Below, piece by piece: positions 38,022 through 47,159 of a stretch of 64,000 nt of DNA. The stretch covers positions 669,846 to 733,845 of the forward strand of contig NZ_VSSO01000002.1 in assembly GCF_008312885.1 (NCBI RefSeq), given 5' to 3'. Every line of letters starts with the position of its first letter. Position 1 is the first letter of the stretch. A model generated the notes under the pieces. It ran no database searches, was not told the origin of the DNA, and worked only from the letters and a program-made list of their open reading frames with translations. The position numbers were made by a program, and so were the translations under genes. Source of the DNA: Lolliginicoccus suaedae (GTDB lineage: Bacteria > Actinomycetota > Actinomycetes > Mycobacteriales > Mycobacteriaceae).

Positions 38022-38906
38022 ATGAACCAGCCCGACCCGAAGGCGCGCACCTCCAGCGGAGGAGCCGCCCGCCGTCGCGCGCCCATCGCGGTTGTCGTCG
38101 ATGGCAGCGCGGAATGCCATGCCGCGATCGCCTGGTCCGCCCGGGAGGCCGCCATGCACGGCACCAGCATCCAGCTGGTCCACTCGCGCGGCTCGGTGCG
38201 CAACCGTTCCGGCAAGGCGGTATTCGCCGATGCACGCGCTGCGCTGGGCAGCACCCCGGGCATCGCGGGTGTCGAGATCACCGAGATCGCGACAGGAGGG
38301 CTGCTGGGCTCGGGATTCGTCCCCATCACTGCCCGCGCGCACATGCTCGTGATCGCCGCGGGCTCCGTCCAGGGCCAGCGCACCAGGCTCGGTGCCCCCT
38401 ACCCGGCGCTGCTCGCGGCCAAGGCCAAGTGCCCCGTGGTGGTCATCCCGCGCGACATGACCGATGAGGGCCATGTCGTGGTGGGGGTTGATGGCGCCGG
38501 GAGCAGCGAGGATGCGATCGCGGTCGCCTTCGAGGAGGCCGCGGGCCGGGGCGTGGCGCTCAAGGCCGTGCACACGTGGAACGACTTCCAGCTCAGCACT
38601 GCCATCGCCGACGACACCGACCTGCCCTGGGACGCGGTGGAGACCGGCGAGAAGGTCGTGCTCTCCGAGCGCCTCGCGGGCTGGCGGGCCCGCTTCCCCG
38701 ATGTGCCGGTCATCGAGATCGTCACGAAGGACAGCCCCGCCCGGCAGCTCGCCCACCAGTCGCGCGGCGCGGCGCTCCTCGTCATCGGCAGCCATGGCCG
38801 CGGTCCTATCTCGGGGCTTGTATTCCGTTCCACCAGTGAATCACTCATGTATGCGTCCCGCTGCCCGCTCGTGGTGGTGCGGAAGGGATTGCGCGAGGAA
38901 AGGTAG
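38022..38906 (+). CDS. Universal stress protein, tandem, first domain degenerate
   Basis: 294 aa with two Usp domains. The second keeps GSHGRGPISGLVF followed by RS, a slightly altered ATP motif (Arg for Gly). The first (from IAVVVDGSAEC) has lost the motif; the equivalent stretch reads AAGSVQGQRTRLGAP. So probably only one ATP, or none, binds. ATG at 38022 follows GAAAGG; an upstream in-frame start at 37920 would begin inside the regulatory region. Part of the DosR island. Confidence 0.85.
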   Translation: MNQPDPKARTSSGGAARRRAPIAVVVDGSAECHAAIAWSAREAAMHGTSIQLVHSRGSVRNRSGKAVFADARAALGSTPGIAGVEITEIATGGLLGSGFVPITARAHMLVIAAGSVQGQRTRLGAPYPALLAAKAKCPVVVIPRDMTDEGHVVVGVDGAGSSEDAIAVAFEEAAGRGVALKAVHTWNDFQLSTAIADDTDLPWDAVETGEKVVLSERLAGWRARFPDVPVIEIVTKDSPARQLAHQSRGAALLVIGSHGRGPISGLVFRSTSESLMYASRCPLVVVRKGLREER

Positions 38907-38911
38907 GCATC

Positions 38912-39646
38912 ATGTCCGCGACAACACGTGCAGCGATCATCACGGGGGCAGCCCGGGGGATAGGCGCAGCGACAGCGGAAGCCCTGCACGCGGCAGGCAT
39001 GCACGTGATCATCGCGGACGTTCTCGATGAGGAGGCCAGGGCGCTCGCGGAGCAGCTCGGTGACCGGGCCGAGCACATCCACCTCGACGTGCGGGACGAG
39101 CACCAGTGGCAGGAGGCTGCTCGTCTCGCGGAGAGCCGCGGACCGCTCGGCGCGCTCGTCAACAACGCGGGCATCCTGCGGTTCGGCACCATCGAGGAGC
39201 AATCCGTCGAGGATTTCCGCCTCGTTCTCGATGTGAACCTCATCGGTGCGTGGCTGGGCATCCGTGCCTGCGCGGCGCAGCTGCGCGCCAGCAAGGGCGT
39301 CATCGTCAACATCTCCTCCACCGCGGGCCTCGCTGGTTATTCCGGCATCGGCGCGTACGTAGCCAGCAAGTGGGCGTTGCGCGGGCTCACCAAGACCGCC
39401 GCGCTCGAGCTCGCCGAGAGCGGAGTGCGGGCGTGCAGCATCCACCCCGGGCCCATCCGCACTCCCATGACCGCGGGTTTCGACGATGCGGTGGTCGCGG
39501 GGCAGCCCATCCCGCGGTTCGGCGAGCCCCGCGAGGTCGCCGACATGGTGGACTTCCTCGTCCATCGGGCCACCTACTCCACGGGCACGGAGTTCGTCGT
39601 CGACGGCGGAGCGCTCACCGGCACGGTGCTTGATCTGCCGGAATAG
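38912..39646 (+). CDS. SDR-family oxidoreductase (FabG3/hydroxysteroid dehydrogenase-like)
   Basis: A 244-residue classical SDR: TGAARGIG (11-18), NNAG, Ser in ISSTAG and catalytic YVASK, and the HPGPIRTPM loop. The C-terminal GTEFVVDGGALTG is typical of FabG-like enzymes. It starts 5 bp after the Usp gene with GGAAAGG upstream, so it is cotranscribed with it and probably under DosR. Reoxidising NAD(P)H in low oxygen would fit but the substrate is unknown. Confidence 0.85.
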   Translation: MSATTRAAIITGAARGIGAATAEALHAAGMHVIIADVLDEEARALAEQLGDRAEHIHLDVRDEHQWQEAARLAESRGPLGALVNNAGILRFGTIEEQSVEDFRLVLDVNLIGAWLGIRACAAQLRASKGVIVNISSTAGLAGYSGIGAYVASKWALRGLTKTAALELAESGVRACSIHPGPIRTPMTAGFDDAVVAGQPIPRFGEPREVADMVDFLVHRATYSTGTEFVVDGGALTGTVLDLPE

Positions 39647-39658
39647 GAGCCGCCTGGC

Positions 39659-40636
39659 TCAGCCCCGCAGGATCTCGTCGAGAGGGCGGCGACCGGTCTC
39701 GGGCGGCATGGCGGGGTCGAGGCGCTCGCCGATGCGGATGACGACCTGCGGGTAGCGATACATCTCGTCCGCGCTCTCCGTGGCTTCCCGGACGATCGCG
39801 CGGCTCTCCTCGAGCTCGGTGACATGCGTTACTGGGCAGGCGCCCAGCCGCTCGGTCGTGGCGGCGAGCAGCATCGCGGACATGGCCTCGCCGCAGCGCA
39901 GCCAGTCCTCGGCCGCGTCGCCGCTGGTGCTCAGCACGAACAACGTGGCCTGGTCGTCATGCCCGTGATCGCTGGTGAGGGTGCCCGCGGGGAAGTCCCG
40001 GCCCGAGGGCACGGTCGGCTTGGTGCCGCTCGAGACGAGCGAGGAGCGCGGCACGCCCTCGAACAGGCGGTAGTGGCCGCTCCACCAGGAAAGCTCGCGC
40101 TGGTACGGCTCGTCGTGGAGGCGCTGGGCGAGCGCGACCTCCGAGGCGCGGCGGAACGCGTCCCGGCCGCTGCCAGTGATCGCCACTGCGGAGACCTCAT
40201 CGTCGTGGTACGAGGCGCGGATCTGCTCGATCGCCTCGGTGCTCAGCGCGCCGAGGGGGCGGCGGTCGCTGCGCCGCTCGAGGATCGCCTTGGCCAGTGC
40301 CCGGTTCCGCTCGTCGACATAGCGCGCGCGGGCAACGGTGACCGTGGCGAGGTGCTGCGGGTCCTCGGGGTCCGGCATGCGGTCGATCGTGGCGTCGTAG
40401 CCGGAATCGTGCAGGTTGACGCACAGGTGGTGGAGCATCGCGCCGCAGCTGATGATCATCTGCCGGCCCGTGGGATCGGCCACCTGCATCTGCCGATCGG
40501 GGTCGGCGAACAGCTCGAGGCGGTCGCCGTTCAGCGTCCATGACCACGGTTGCGTGTTGTGGACGGACGGCGCGCGGGAGGCTGCCGCGACTGCGTTGCG
40601 CAGGATCCGTTCCTGCATGGACTGCTCATCGGTCAT
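39659..40636 (-). CDS. Acg-family nitroreductase-like protein
   Basis: A 325-residue protein like M. tuberculosis Acg (Rv2032) and its paralogues, members of the DosR regulon that bind FMN but lack usual nitroreductase activity. APSVHNTQPWSWTL near the N-terminus is the family FMN motif, and the second half has the second nitroreductase lobe (GEAMSAMLLAATTERLGACPVTHV). ATG at 40636. Convergent with the SDR, 12 bp apart. A strong DosR-box match lies upstream. Confidence 0.85.
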   Translation of the reverse strand: MTDEQSMQERILRNAVAAASRAPSVHNTQPWSWTLNGDRLELFADPDRQMQVADPTGRQMIISCGAMLHHLCVNLHDSGYDATIDRMPDPEDPQHLATVTVARARYVDERNRALAKAILERRSDRRPLGALSTEAIEQIRASYHDDEVSAVAITGSGRDAFRRASEVALAQRLHDEPYQRELSWWSGHYRLFEGVPRSSLVSSGTKPTVPSGRDFPAGTLTSDHGHDDQATLFVLSTSGDAAEDWLRCGEAMSAMLLAATTERLGACPVTHVTELEESRAIVREATESADEMYRYPQVVIRIGERLDPAMPPETGRRPLDEILRG

Positions 40637-40768
40637 GGCCCGACCTCGCTCATTGCTCGTGGTGCCAGTGCTGGTGATGCCAGCAATCGTGTTGCCACGG
40701 TGTGCATGGCTCTCCACCATCATCGCGCTGCGCGCGTGCCTCTGATAGTGCCACTTGGCGCGTGGCGC

Positions 40769-40788
40769 CGGGGCCGGAAGTCCCAAAA
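40769..40788 (-). promoter_or_regulatory. DosR box upstream of the Acg-like gene
   Basis: Minus strand: TTTGGGACTTCCGGCCCC, very close to the DosR consensus TTSGGGACTWWAGTCCC in its GGCCC variant. It lies 133 bp before the Acg-like start, in the same direction. Confidence 0.75.
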
Positions 40789-40837
40789 GCACGGTGACCG
40801 GTGCGCCGCTCCAGCGCGGGCGGTTTAAGCTCAGGGA

Positions 40838-41539
40838 ATGCCATATCTGTCACGCGAGGGTGAAGTGTTCGTGCTGTACCTCGGCAACGAGGGCGAGGAC
40901 GACAACGAGAACCGGTTCCATCCGGACTGGATGGACGCCGTGCACGCGCGGCTCGACGAGGTCGAGGCGTCCGAGGGGCCGGCCGCGCTGGTGATCACCG
41001 CGACCGGCAAGTTCTTCAGCAACGGCCTCGATGTGCAGTGGATCTTCGGCAACCTCGACGGCTTGCCCGAGTACCTGGACCGCTCGCACACCATCTTCTC
41101 CCGGCTGCTCTCCTTCCCCCTGCCCACCGTCGCCGCCATCGGGGGCCACGCCTTCGGTGCCGGGGCGATGATGGCGATCTCCGCCGACTTCCAGGTGATG
41201 CGCTCGGATCGCGGCTTCTTCTGCCTTCCCGAGGTGGACCTGGGCATGCCGTTCACCGTGGGCATGGCTGCCTTGATCAACAGTCGCCTGCCCAAGCAGA
41301 CCGCTATCGAGGCAATGACCACCGGGCGCCGCTATGGTGGCCCTGACGCGCTGGGTGCCGGGATCATCCAGACCGCAGTGCCGGGCGAGGATGTGCTTCC
41401 CACCGCGATCAAGCACGCAGCGAGCCTCGTCGCGAAGCGCGGCCCGAACCTGGCGGGGATCAAGCGCAGCATCCACGGCGCGCTGCTCGACGATCTCGCG
41501 ATCGAGACGCGCGGCACCGGTCTCACGTTCGGCCAGTAG
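40838..41539 (+). CDS. Enoyl-CoA hydratase/isomerase (crotonase) family protein
   Basis: A 233-residue crotonase-fold protein. The oxyanion hole lies in GKFFSNGLDVQW and IGGHAFGAGAMMA. The position of usual hydratase Glu (after the second motif) has ADFQVM..FFCLPEVDLGM with a Glu in LPEVDLGM, the pattern of Delta3,Delta2-enoyl-CoA isomerases. Short form without a C-terminal helix domain. ATG at 40838. Confidence 0.82.
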   Translation: MPYLSREGEVFVLYLGNEGEDDNENRFHPDWMDAVHARLDEVEASEGPAALVITATGKFFSNGLDVQWIFGNLDGLPEYLDRSHTIFSRLLSFPLPTVAAIGGHAFGAGAMMAISADFQVMRSDRGFFCLPEVDLGMPFTVGMAALINSRLPKQTAIEAMTTGRRYGGPDALGAGIIQTAVPGEDVLPTAIKHAASLVAKRGPNLAGIKRSIHGALLDDLAIETRGTGLTFGQ

Positions 41540-41590
41540 CAGCGCCGCACGGCACGGAAGGAACCAGCAAGCAAGCGAGGGAGACCAGGG

Positions 41591-42763
41591 ATGCCCGCGT
41601 GGGGCCATATCGAGCAGTGGCTGGCGAGCCACCGGGCGCAGATCGTCGAGTGGCGCCGCCACCTGCACCGGCATCCCGAGCTTGCCCGCGCCGAGCATCG
41701 CACCACGGCGTTCCTCGAGGAGAAGCTCCAGGCAGCGGGCCTCGCTCCGGTTCGGTTCCCCGGTGGCACGGGCCTGCTGCTCGACATGGGGCCCGCCGAT
41801 GCGGATGGGCGCCGGCTGACGATCCGCGCGGACATCGATGCGTTGCCGATGCAGGAGCGCACCAATGCCGAGTACGCGTCGGCGATCCCCGGGGTCTCCC
41901 ACATGTGCGGCCATGACGCGCACGCGACGATCCTGCTGGCCACCGCGCTGGCTCTCGCCTCGGTGCCCGAGCTGCCCCAGGGCGTGCGGATGATCTTCCA
42001 GCCCGCGGAGGAGGTCATGCCCGGCGGGGCGCTCGATGTGATCGCCTCCGGCGCGATGGAAGGGGTATCGCGGATCTTCGCGCTGCACTGCGATCCCCGG
42101 CTCGAGGTCGGCCGCATCGGCATCCGCACGGGCGCCATCACCTCCGCGGCGGACTTCGTGGAGATCGGCTTCTCCTCGGCGGGCGGGCATACCTCGCGCC
42201 CGCACCTGACCACGGATCTCGTCTATGCCATGGGGCTGGTCATCACCAGCGTTCCCGCGCTGCTCACCCGGCGGGTCGATCCCCGCACGTCCACGGTCAT
42301 GGCCTGGGGGGCCGCCCACGCGGGGGACGCCGCCAACGCGCTGCCCCGCGAAGGCGTGCTGCGGGGCACGATCCGCACCGGGGACCACGCCACCTGGGCG
42401 CTGCTCGAGCCGCTGGTGCGGGAGATCGTCACCTCGATCATCGCGCCCACCGGGGTGGAGCTCGAGATCCGGTACCGGCGCGGCGTTCCGCCTGTCGTCA
42501 ACGATGCCGCGTCCACGGCGATGCTGCGCCGCGCCACCGAGCGCATCGGACCCGGCGCGGCCGCTCCCACCGAGCAATCCGGTGGGGGAGAGGACTTCTC
42601 CTGGTACCTCGAGCATGCGCCGGGCGCCATGGCCCGGCTCGGCGTGTGGTCGGGCGCGGGACCGCAGTCCGACCTGCACCAGCCGACTTTCGACATCGAC
42701 GAGCGGGCGCTCGAGCATGGAGTGCGGGTACTCGCGGGCCTCGTGCTTGATACCAGCGGTTAG
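41591..42763 (+). CDS. M20-family amidohydrolase (AmiA/AmiB type)
   Basis: A 390-residue zinc amidohydrolase of the N-acyl amino acid/IAA-amino acid hydrolase group, equivalent in position to amiA1/amiB1 (Rv3305c/Rv3306c). Metal ligands lie in MCGHDAHAT, PAEEV, and LHCDP. The dimerisation insert begins near GGHTSRPH, and GGGEDFSWYLE closes the site. Natural substrate unknown. GAGGGAG precedes the ATG. Its stop codon overlaps a DtxR-like box for the next operon. Confidence 0.88.
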   Translation: MPAWGHIEQWLASHRAQIVEWRRHLHRHPELARAEHRTTAFLEEKLQAAGLAPVRFPGGTGLLLDMGPADADGRRLTIRADIDALPMQERTNAEYASAIPGVSHMCGHDAHATILLATALALASVPELPQGVRMIFQPAEEVMPGGALDVIASGAMEGVSRIFALHCDPRLEVGRIGIRTGAITSAADFVEIGFSSAGGHTSRPHLTTDLVYAMGLVITSVPALLTRRVDPRTSTVMAWGAAHAGDAANALPREGVLRGTIRTGDHATWALLEPLVREIVTSIIAPTGVELEIRYRRGVPPVVNDAASTAMLRRATERIGPGAAAPTEQSGGGEDFSWYLEHAPGAMARLGVWSGAGPQSDLHQPTFDIDERALEHGVRVLAGLVLDTSG

Positions 42764-42778
42764 GATAGCCTAGTCGCA
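42760..42778 (+). promoter_or_regulatory. Candidate DtxR/IdeR iron box
   Basis: 19-bp site beginning TTAGGATAGCCTAGTC. Against the consensus TTAGGTTAGSCTAACCTAA it matches 14 of 19, with an almost complete left half and centre. It lies 30 bp before the start of the ferric-iron ABC operon, where iron-loaded DtxR/IdeR would block transcription. Confidence 0.65.
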
Positions 42779-42808
42779 ATTGTTCGTATCGAAGCACGAG
42801 GAGCACTG

Positions 42809-43858
42809 GTGATCACTCGCAAGCGCATGCTCGCAGCCCTGGCCGCGATCGCGGTCGCCGCACCGCTCGCGGCCTGCGGCTCCGATGAGACCACGACGGC
42901 GGACGAGGGTGCTAGCCTCGACGCTGCCACGCTCGTGATGTATTCCGGGCGTGGCGAGGGGCTCGTCGGCGACCTCATCCCCACGCTCGAGGATCTCGCC
43001 GATGTCTCCATCGACGTGCGCTACGGCAGCACTTCCGAGCTGGCCGCGCAGATCCTGGAGGAGGGCGACCGCTCGCCCGCCGACATCTTCTTCGCCCAGG
43101 ATGCTGGCGCGCTCGGCGCCGTCGCGAGCGCCGGACTGCTCGCTCCGCTCGACGCCGAGACCCTCGATCTCGTGCCCGACGCGTACCAGGCATCCGACGG
43201 CACCTGGGTCGCTACCTCCGGCCGGGCCCGGGTCATCGTCCATGACACCGAGGCCGTCGACGCCGCCGAGGTTCCGGACACCATCGATGCGGTCGTCGAT
43301 CCGCGCTGGCGCGGCAAGGTCGGCTTCGCGCCCACCAACGCGTCCTGGCAAGCATTCGTCACCGCGCTGCGCGTCTCGCGCGGCGAGGACGGGGCGCGGG
43401 AATGGCTCGAGGCATTCCGCGACAACGAGCCCGTCCGCTATGACAACAACGTCGCCGTCCTCAACGCCGTCGAGGAGGGCCAGGTGGAGCTCGGCCTGAT
43501 CAACCACTACTACTGGTACCGGCTCGCGCGGGACACCGGCGCGGAGAACATGCGTTCCGCGGTGAACTACCTCGCGCCCGGCGACGAGGGCGCCCTCGTC
43601 AACATCGCCGGAGCGGGCATCCTCGTCAGCTCCGACCAGCAGGAGGCCGCCGAGCGCGTCATCCGCGCCATGCTCTCGGTGGACGCGCAGCAGTACTTCC
43701 TCGACGAGACCGCGGAGTACCCCGTGGTCCCCGCGCTCGAGGTGGACGAGGAAGGCCGCCCCCAGCTCGATGAGCTACAGGGACCTGACATCGACCTCTC
43801 CGAGCTCGAGTCCCTCGAGCAGACCCAGCAGCTCCTCACCGAGGTTGGCCTGCTCTGA
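42809..43858 (+). CDS. Ferric iron ABC transporter substrate-binding lipoprotein
   Basis: 349 aa, FbpA/FutA-type periplasmic-binding protein made as a lipoprotein: basic start, hydrophobic core, lipobox LAAC (Cys23). Mature protein opens with LVMYSGRGEGLV, typical of iron-binding members; the Tyr cluster in NHYYWYRLA (about 232-238) is the usual Fe(III) ligand region. GTG at 42809 follows GAGGAG. Binds Fe3+ outside the membrane and delivers it to the permease encoded next. Confidence 0.92.
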   Translation: MITRKRMLAALAAIAVAAPLAACGSDETTTADEGASLDAATLVMYSGRGEGLVGDLIPTLEDLADVSIDVRYGSTSELAAQILEEGDRSPADIFFAQDAGALGAVASAGLLAPLDAETLDLVPDAYQASDGTWVATSGRARVIVHDTEAVDAAEVPDTIDAVVDPRWRGKVGFAPTNASWQAFVTALRVSRGEDGAREWLEAFRDNEPVRYDNNVAVLNAVEEGQVELGLINHYYWYRLARDTGAENMRSAVNYLAPGDEGALVNIAGAGILVSSDQQEAAERVIRAMLSVDAQQYFLDETAEYPVVPALEVDEEGRPQLDELQGPDIDLSELESLEQTQQLLTEVGLL

Positions 43859-45474
43859 CACGGAACACCAGCACGAGCCAGCGCGGTCGGCCCATCCTCG
43901 GGGCGACCGCGCTGGCCATCGCGGCCCTCGCCACCACGCCGCTGCTCTACCTCATCGTGCGAGCCCTCGAGCGCGGGCCCGCCGTCGTGCGGGAGGTCCT
44001 CGAGCGGCCCCGCACGCTCGACCTGTTCTGGCGCAGCAGCATCCTCGCCCTGACCGTCACGGTCGCCTGCATCATCCTCGGTTCCGTGCTGGCGTGGATC
44101 GTGGTCCGCACCGATCTCCCCGGGCGCCGGATCCTCGGCGTGCTCTTCACCCTCCCGCTGGCCATACCGTCCTACGTGCTTGGCTTCCTCTGGGTGGCCG
44201 AGCTGCCACAGCTCACCGGCTTCATCGGTGCCGCCACGGTCCTGACGATCGCGAGCTACCCGTATGTGTTCCTGCCCGTGGCAGCGGCCCTCGCCGCCGC
44301 CGACCCCGCGGGCGAGGAAGTGGCCCAGACCCTCGGCAGCTCCCGCATCCGCGCGATCCTCTCCATCACCACCCGGCAGGTCTGGCCCGCCGCCACCGCC
44401 GGTGGCCTCCTCGTCGCGCTCTACACGCTCAGCGACTTCGGCGCTGTCGCGCTCATGCGGTACGAGGCCTTCACCGTCGCGATCTTCATGAGCTACCAGG
44501 GATCCTTCGACCGCACCCCCGCCGCCATCCTCGGGCTCATCCTCGCCGCGGCAGCCATCCTCCTCACCATCGCCGAGCGTCGCGCCCGCCGCGGCTTCGC
44601 CGCCCGCATCGCCACCGGAGCCCCGCGCGCGACACGCCCCTTCGTGCTCGGGCCGCTCGGCGTTCCCGTCTACCTGCTTGCCGGCCTCGTGGTCGCGATG
44701 GGCGTCCTCCTGCCGTTCGCCGCCCTCGGGCGGTGGATGCTCCGCAGCCAGCGGGTATCCATCGACTGGAGCGAGATCTGGGCCGCCACCGCCTCGACCA
44801 TCCAGGTGGCTGGCCTCGCGGCGCTCGCCACCACCCTCGCCGCCATCCCCATCGGGCTGCTCGCCGCGCGCTCCCGCTCGCTCGCCGCCCGCGCCGCCGA
44901 ATCCGTCTCCTACATCGGCTTCGCACTGCCGGGAATCACCGTCGGGCTCGCAGTGGTCTTCCTCGGCATCCGCGCGCTGCCCCAGCTCTACCAGCAGATC
45001 CCCATGCTGATCATCGCCTACATGGTGCTGTTCCTGCCGCTGGCGGTCGGCGCCATCCGATCCGCCATCGAGGCCATCCCCGAATCGCTCGAGGACGTCT
45101 CCGCCACGCTCGGGGAACCACGCTGGCGCACCAGCCTGCGTGTCATCCTCCCGCTCGCGCTGCCCGGCACCGCGGCCGGCGCGGCACTCGTGTTCCTCGC
45201 CGCGGCCAAGGAACTGCCCGCCACGCTCATGCTCCGCCCCACCACTGTCGACACCCTCGCCACCGGGCTGTGGTCGCGCACCGCCGAGCTCTCCTACGGA
45301 GCCGCGGCCCCCTACGCCGTCGCGCTCATCCTCGTCGCGGCGCTGCCCGCGCTGCTGCTCGGCAACGTCATGGGCTGGCGCTCCACCACGCCACGCCTGC
45401 CCCTCGCGCACGAGGCCGACGGTCCCGACGAGGCCGTGCCACCCGCCGCCACGAAGGAGCGCGCCACCGCATGA
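43855..45474 (+). CDS. Ferric iron ABC transporter permease (FbpB type)
   Basis: Two-part inner-membrane permease with about 12 helices and two EAA loops (near EEVAQTLGSSRIRAI and EDVSATLGEPRWRTS). The first ordinary start codon in frame is GTG at 43957, which would remove the first helix (ALAIAALATTPLLYLIVR). Reading from CTG at 43855 keeps it, gives 539 aa as usual for the family, overlaps the upstream stop as CTGA, and has GAGG 10 bp upstream; hence the start chosen. A CTG start is unusual and not proven. Confidence 0.85.
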   Translation: MTRNTSTSQRGRPILGATALAIAALATTPLLYLIVRALERGPAVVREVLERPRTLDLFWRSSILALTVTVACIILGSVLAWIVVRTDLPGRRILGVLFTLPLAIPSYVLGFLWVAELPQLTGFIGAATVLTIASYPYVFLPVAAALAAADPAGEEVAQTLGSSRIRAILSITTRQVWPAATAGGLLVALYTLSDFGAVALMRYEAFTVAIFMSYQGSFDRTPAAILGLILAAAAILLTIAERRARRGFAARIATGAPRATRPFVLGPLGVPVYLLAGLVVAMGVLLPFAALGRWMLRSQRVSIDWSEIWAATASTIQVAGLAALATTLAAIPIGLLAARSRSLAARAAESVSYIGFALPGITVGLAVVFLGIRALPQLYQQIPMLIIAYMVLFLPLAVGAIRSAIEAIPESLEDVSATLGEPRWRTSLRVILPLALPGTAAGAALVFLAAAKELPATLMLRPTTVDTLATGLWSRTAELSYGAAAPYAVALILVAALPALLLGNVMGWRSTTPRLPLAHEADGPDEAVPPAATKERATA

Positions 45475-46526
45475 ACGCACGCCCCAGCGCGCTCGGCATC
45501 CACGGCCTCTCCGCGGGCTACGGCCGGCGCCAGGTCCTCGACGACATCACCCTCGCCATCCATCCCGGCGAGCTGCTCGCCGTGCTCGGTCCATCAGGGT
45601 GCGGCAAGACCACCCTGCTCCGGTCCATCGCCGGGCTGCACCGCATCAGCGCGGGCAGCATCACCATTGGCGAGCACACCGTCGCGCGCGACTCCACGTT
45701 GCACATCGCGCCCGAGCGGCGCCGCGTTGGCCTCGTCCCGCAGGAAGGCGCGCTGTTCCCGCACCTCACGGTCGCCGCCAACGTCGGCTACGGGCTGCGC
45801 CGCAGCACCACCCGCGCCCAGCGTGCCGCCGCCACCGACACCCTCCTCGACCTCGTGGGCCTGCCCGGCTACGGCAAGGCCCGGCCCGCGCAGCTCTCTG
45901 GTGGCCAGCAGCAGCGCATCGCGCTCGCCCGCGCTCTCGCCCCCACCCCTGCGATCGTGTTGCTCGATGAGCCGTTCAGCGCGCTCGACGCCGGACTGCG
46001 CGCCACCCTGCGCGCGGATGTGCGGTCCCTGCTGCACGAGCGCCGTATCACCTCGGTGCTCGTCACCCACGACCAGGACGAGGCGCTGGGAATGGCGGAC
46101 CGCGTGGTCGTCATGCTCGGTGGCAAGATCGCGCAGATCGGCACGCCCGAGGAGATCTACCACACGCCCGCCACGCTCGAGGTCGGCCAGTTCGTCGGCG
46201 ATTCCATCACCGTTCCCGCTGACCCCAGCGAGGCGCCGGAGGGATGGGCCAGCACCACGCTTGGCCCGGTACCGATCCTCGATGGCGCTACCGGACCGGG
46301 ACTCGCGCTGATCCGGCCCGAGCAGATCGACATCGCTCCCGCAGTGGATGCCAGCGACTATCGCGTCACGGACGTGCGCTTCACCGGACCCGCCACCATC
46401 ATCACCGCCACTAGCACGGACGGTGCCACCCGCGTGCGCTCCTTCACCCCTGGCGACAAGCGCCTGCGCCTCGGCGACCTCGTGGACATCCACGTCACCG
46501 CCGCGGTCCCGGTGTTCCCGGACTAG
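45471..46526 (+). CDS. Ferric iron ABC transporter ATP-binding protein (FbpC type)
   Basis: 351 aa. Walker A GPSGCGKTT (40-48), signature LSGGQQQR, Walker B IVLLDEPFSALD, H-loop VTHDQDEA, and a C-terminal TOBE-like regulatory domain (from about 250). It overlaps the permease by ATGA. Powers import of Fe3+ by the three-gene operon 42809-46526. Convergent with the Rv3304-like gene. Confidence 0.93.
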   Translation: MNARPSALGIHGLSAGYGRRQVLDDITLAIHPGELLAVLGPSGCGKTTLLRSIAGLHRISAGSITIGEHTVARDSTLHIAPERRRVGLVPQEGALFPHLTVAANVGYGLRRSTTRAQRAAATDTLLDLVGLPGYGKARPAQLSGGQQQRIALARALAPTPAIVLLDEPFSALDAGLRATLRADVRSLLHERRITSVLVTHDQDEALGMADRVVVMLGGKIAQIGTPEEIYHTPATLEVGQFVGDSITVPADPSEAPEGWASTTLGPVPILDGATGPGLALIRPEQIDIAPAVDASDYRVTDVRFTGPATIITATSTDGATRVRSFTPGDKRLRLGDLVDIHVTAAVPVFPD

Positions 46527-46538
46527 GGGAGCGGGCTG

Positions 46539-47009
46539 CTAGTCGAAGGTCGGCCCCGGCCCGACGTTGCGGCTCGCGCGCAGGCGCAACGAGTGAACGT
46601 AATCCTCGGGAGCGCCCGCCTTCTCCGCGGCATCGGCCATCACACCGATATACCGCGCCGACGGCAAGCCGCCCTCATAGGCGTCGAGCACATACAGCCA
46701 CGCCAGCGCCGAGCCGCCGCTGATGAGATCCACCCGCACCCGCAGCTTGCGATGGATGCCCATCTCGGTGCCCTCCCACCGGTCTAGGTTCACCTCGTCC
46801 TCGGCAGTGACGTCGTAGAGCACCACGAACACCCGTGATCCTGGCTCCTCCACGACCGTCGCGAGCGCGCCCTCCCAGCCGATATCGTCACCGCCGAAGG
46901 TCAGTCGCCACCCCTCGAGCCATCCCGTGCCAGACATCGGCGAATGGGGAGCGCGGGCAAGCATCTGTTCCGGATCCATGTTCGACCCGTAAGCGGCATA
47001 CAAAGGCAC
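46539..47009 (-). CDS. Gamma-glutamylcyclotransferase-like protein, Rv3304-like
   Basis: 156 aa, AIG2/GGCT-like fold: AYGSNMDPEQM is the family glycine-rich substrate loop at the N-terminus, and LDRWEGTEMGIHRK holds the usual acidic region. Position next to lpdA matches Rv3304. Reaction unknown; release of 5-oxoproline from a gamma-glutamyl compound is the family theme. GTG start at 47009, divergent from lpdA. Confidence 0.72.
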   Translation of the reverse strand: MPLYAAYGSNMDPEQMLARAPHSPMSGTGWLEGWRLTFGGDDIGWEGALATVVEEPGSRVFVVLYDVTAEDEVNLDRWEGTEMGIHRKLRVRVDLISGGSALAWLYVLDAYEGGLPSARYIGVMADAAEKAGAPEDYVHSLRLRASRNVGPGPTFD

Positions 47010-47159
47010 AGCAGAACCCCACGTCTTTCTCGTCGCACGGCTATATCACTAGCTACCATCTTCCCCGATACAACCACCCATGCGCACGTGATCCACGCCG
47101 ACGCTATAGCGTTGGACACCGGAACGACGCTCACCCATGGCGGACGGAGGATCCCACCA

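Noticed and set aside
47101-47112. Perfect 12-bp palindrome ACGCTATAGCGT in the lpdA promoter region.
   Set aside because: Short enough to occur by chance in 64 kb with relaxed search; no second copy or known regulator pattern.
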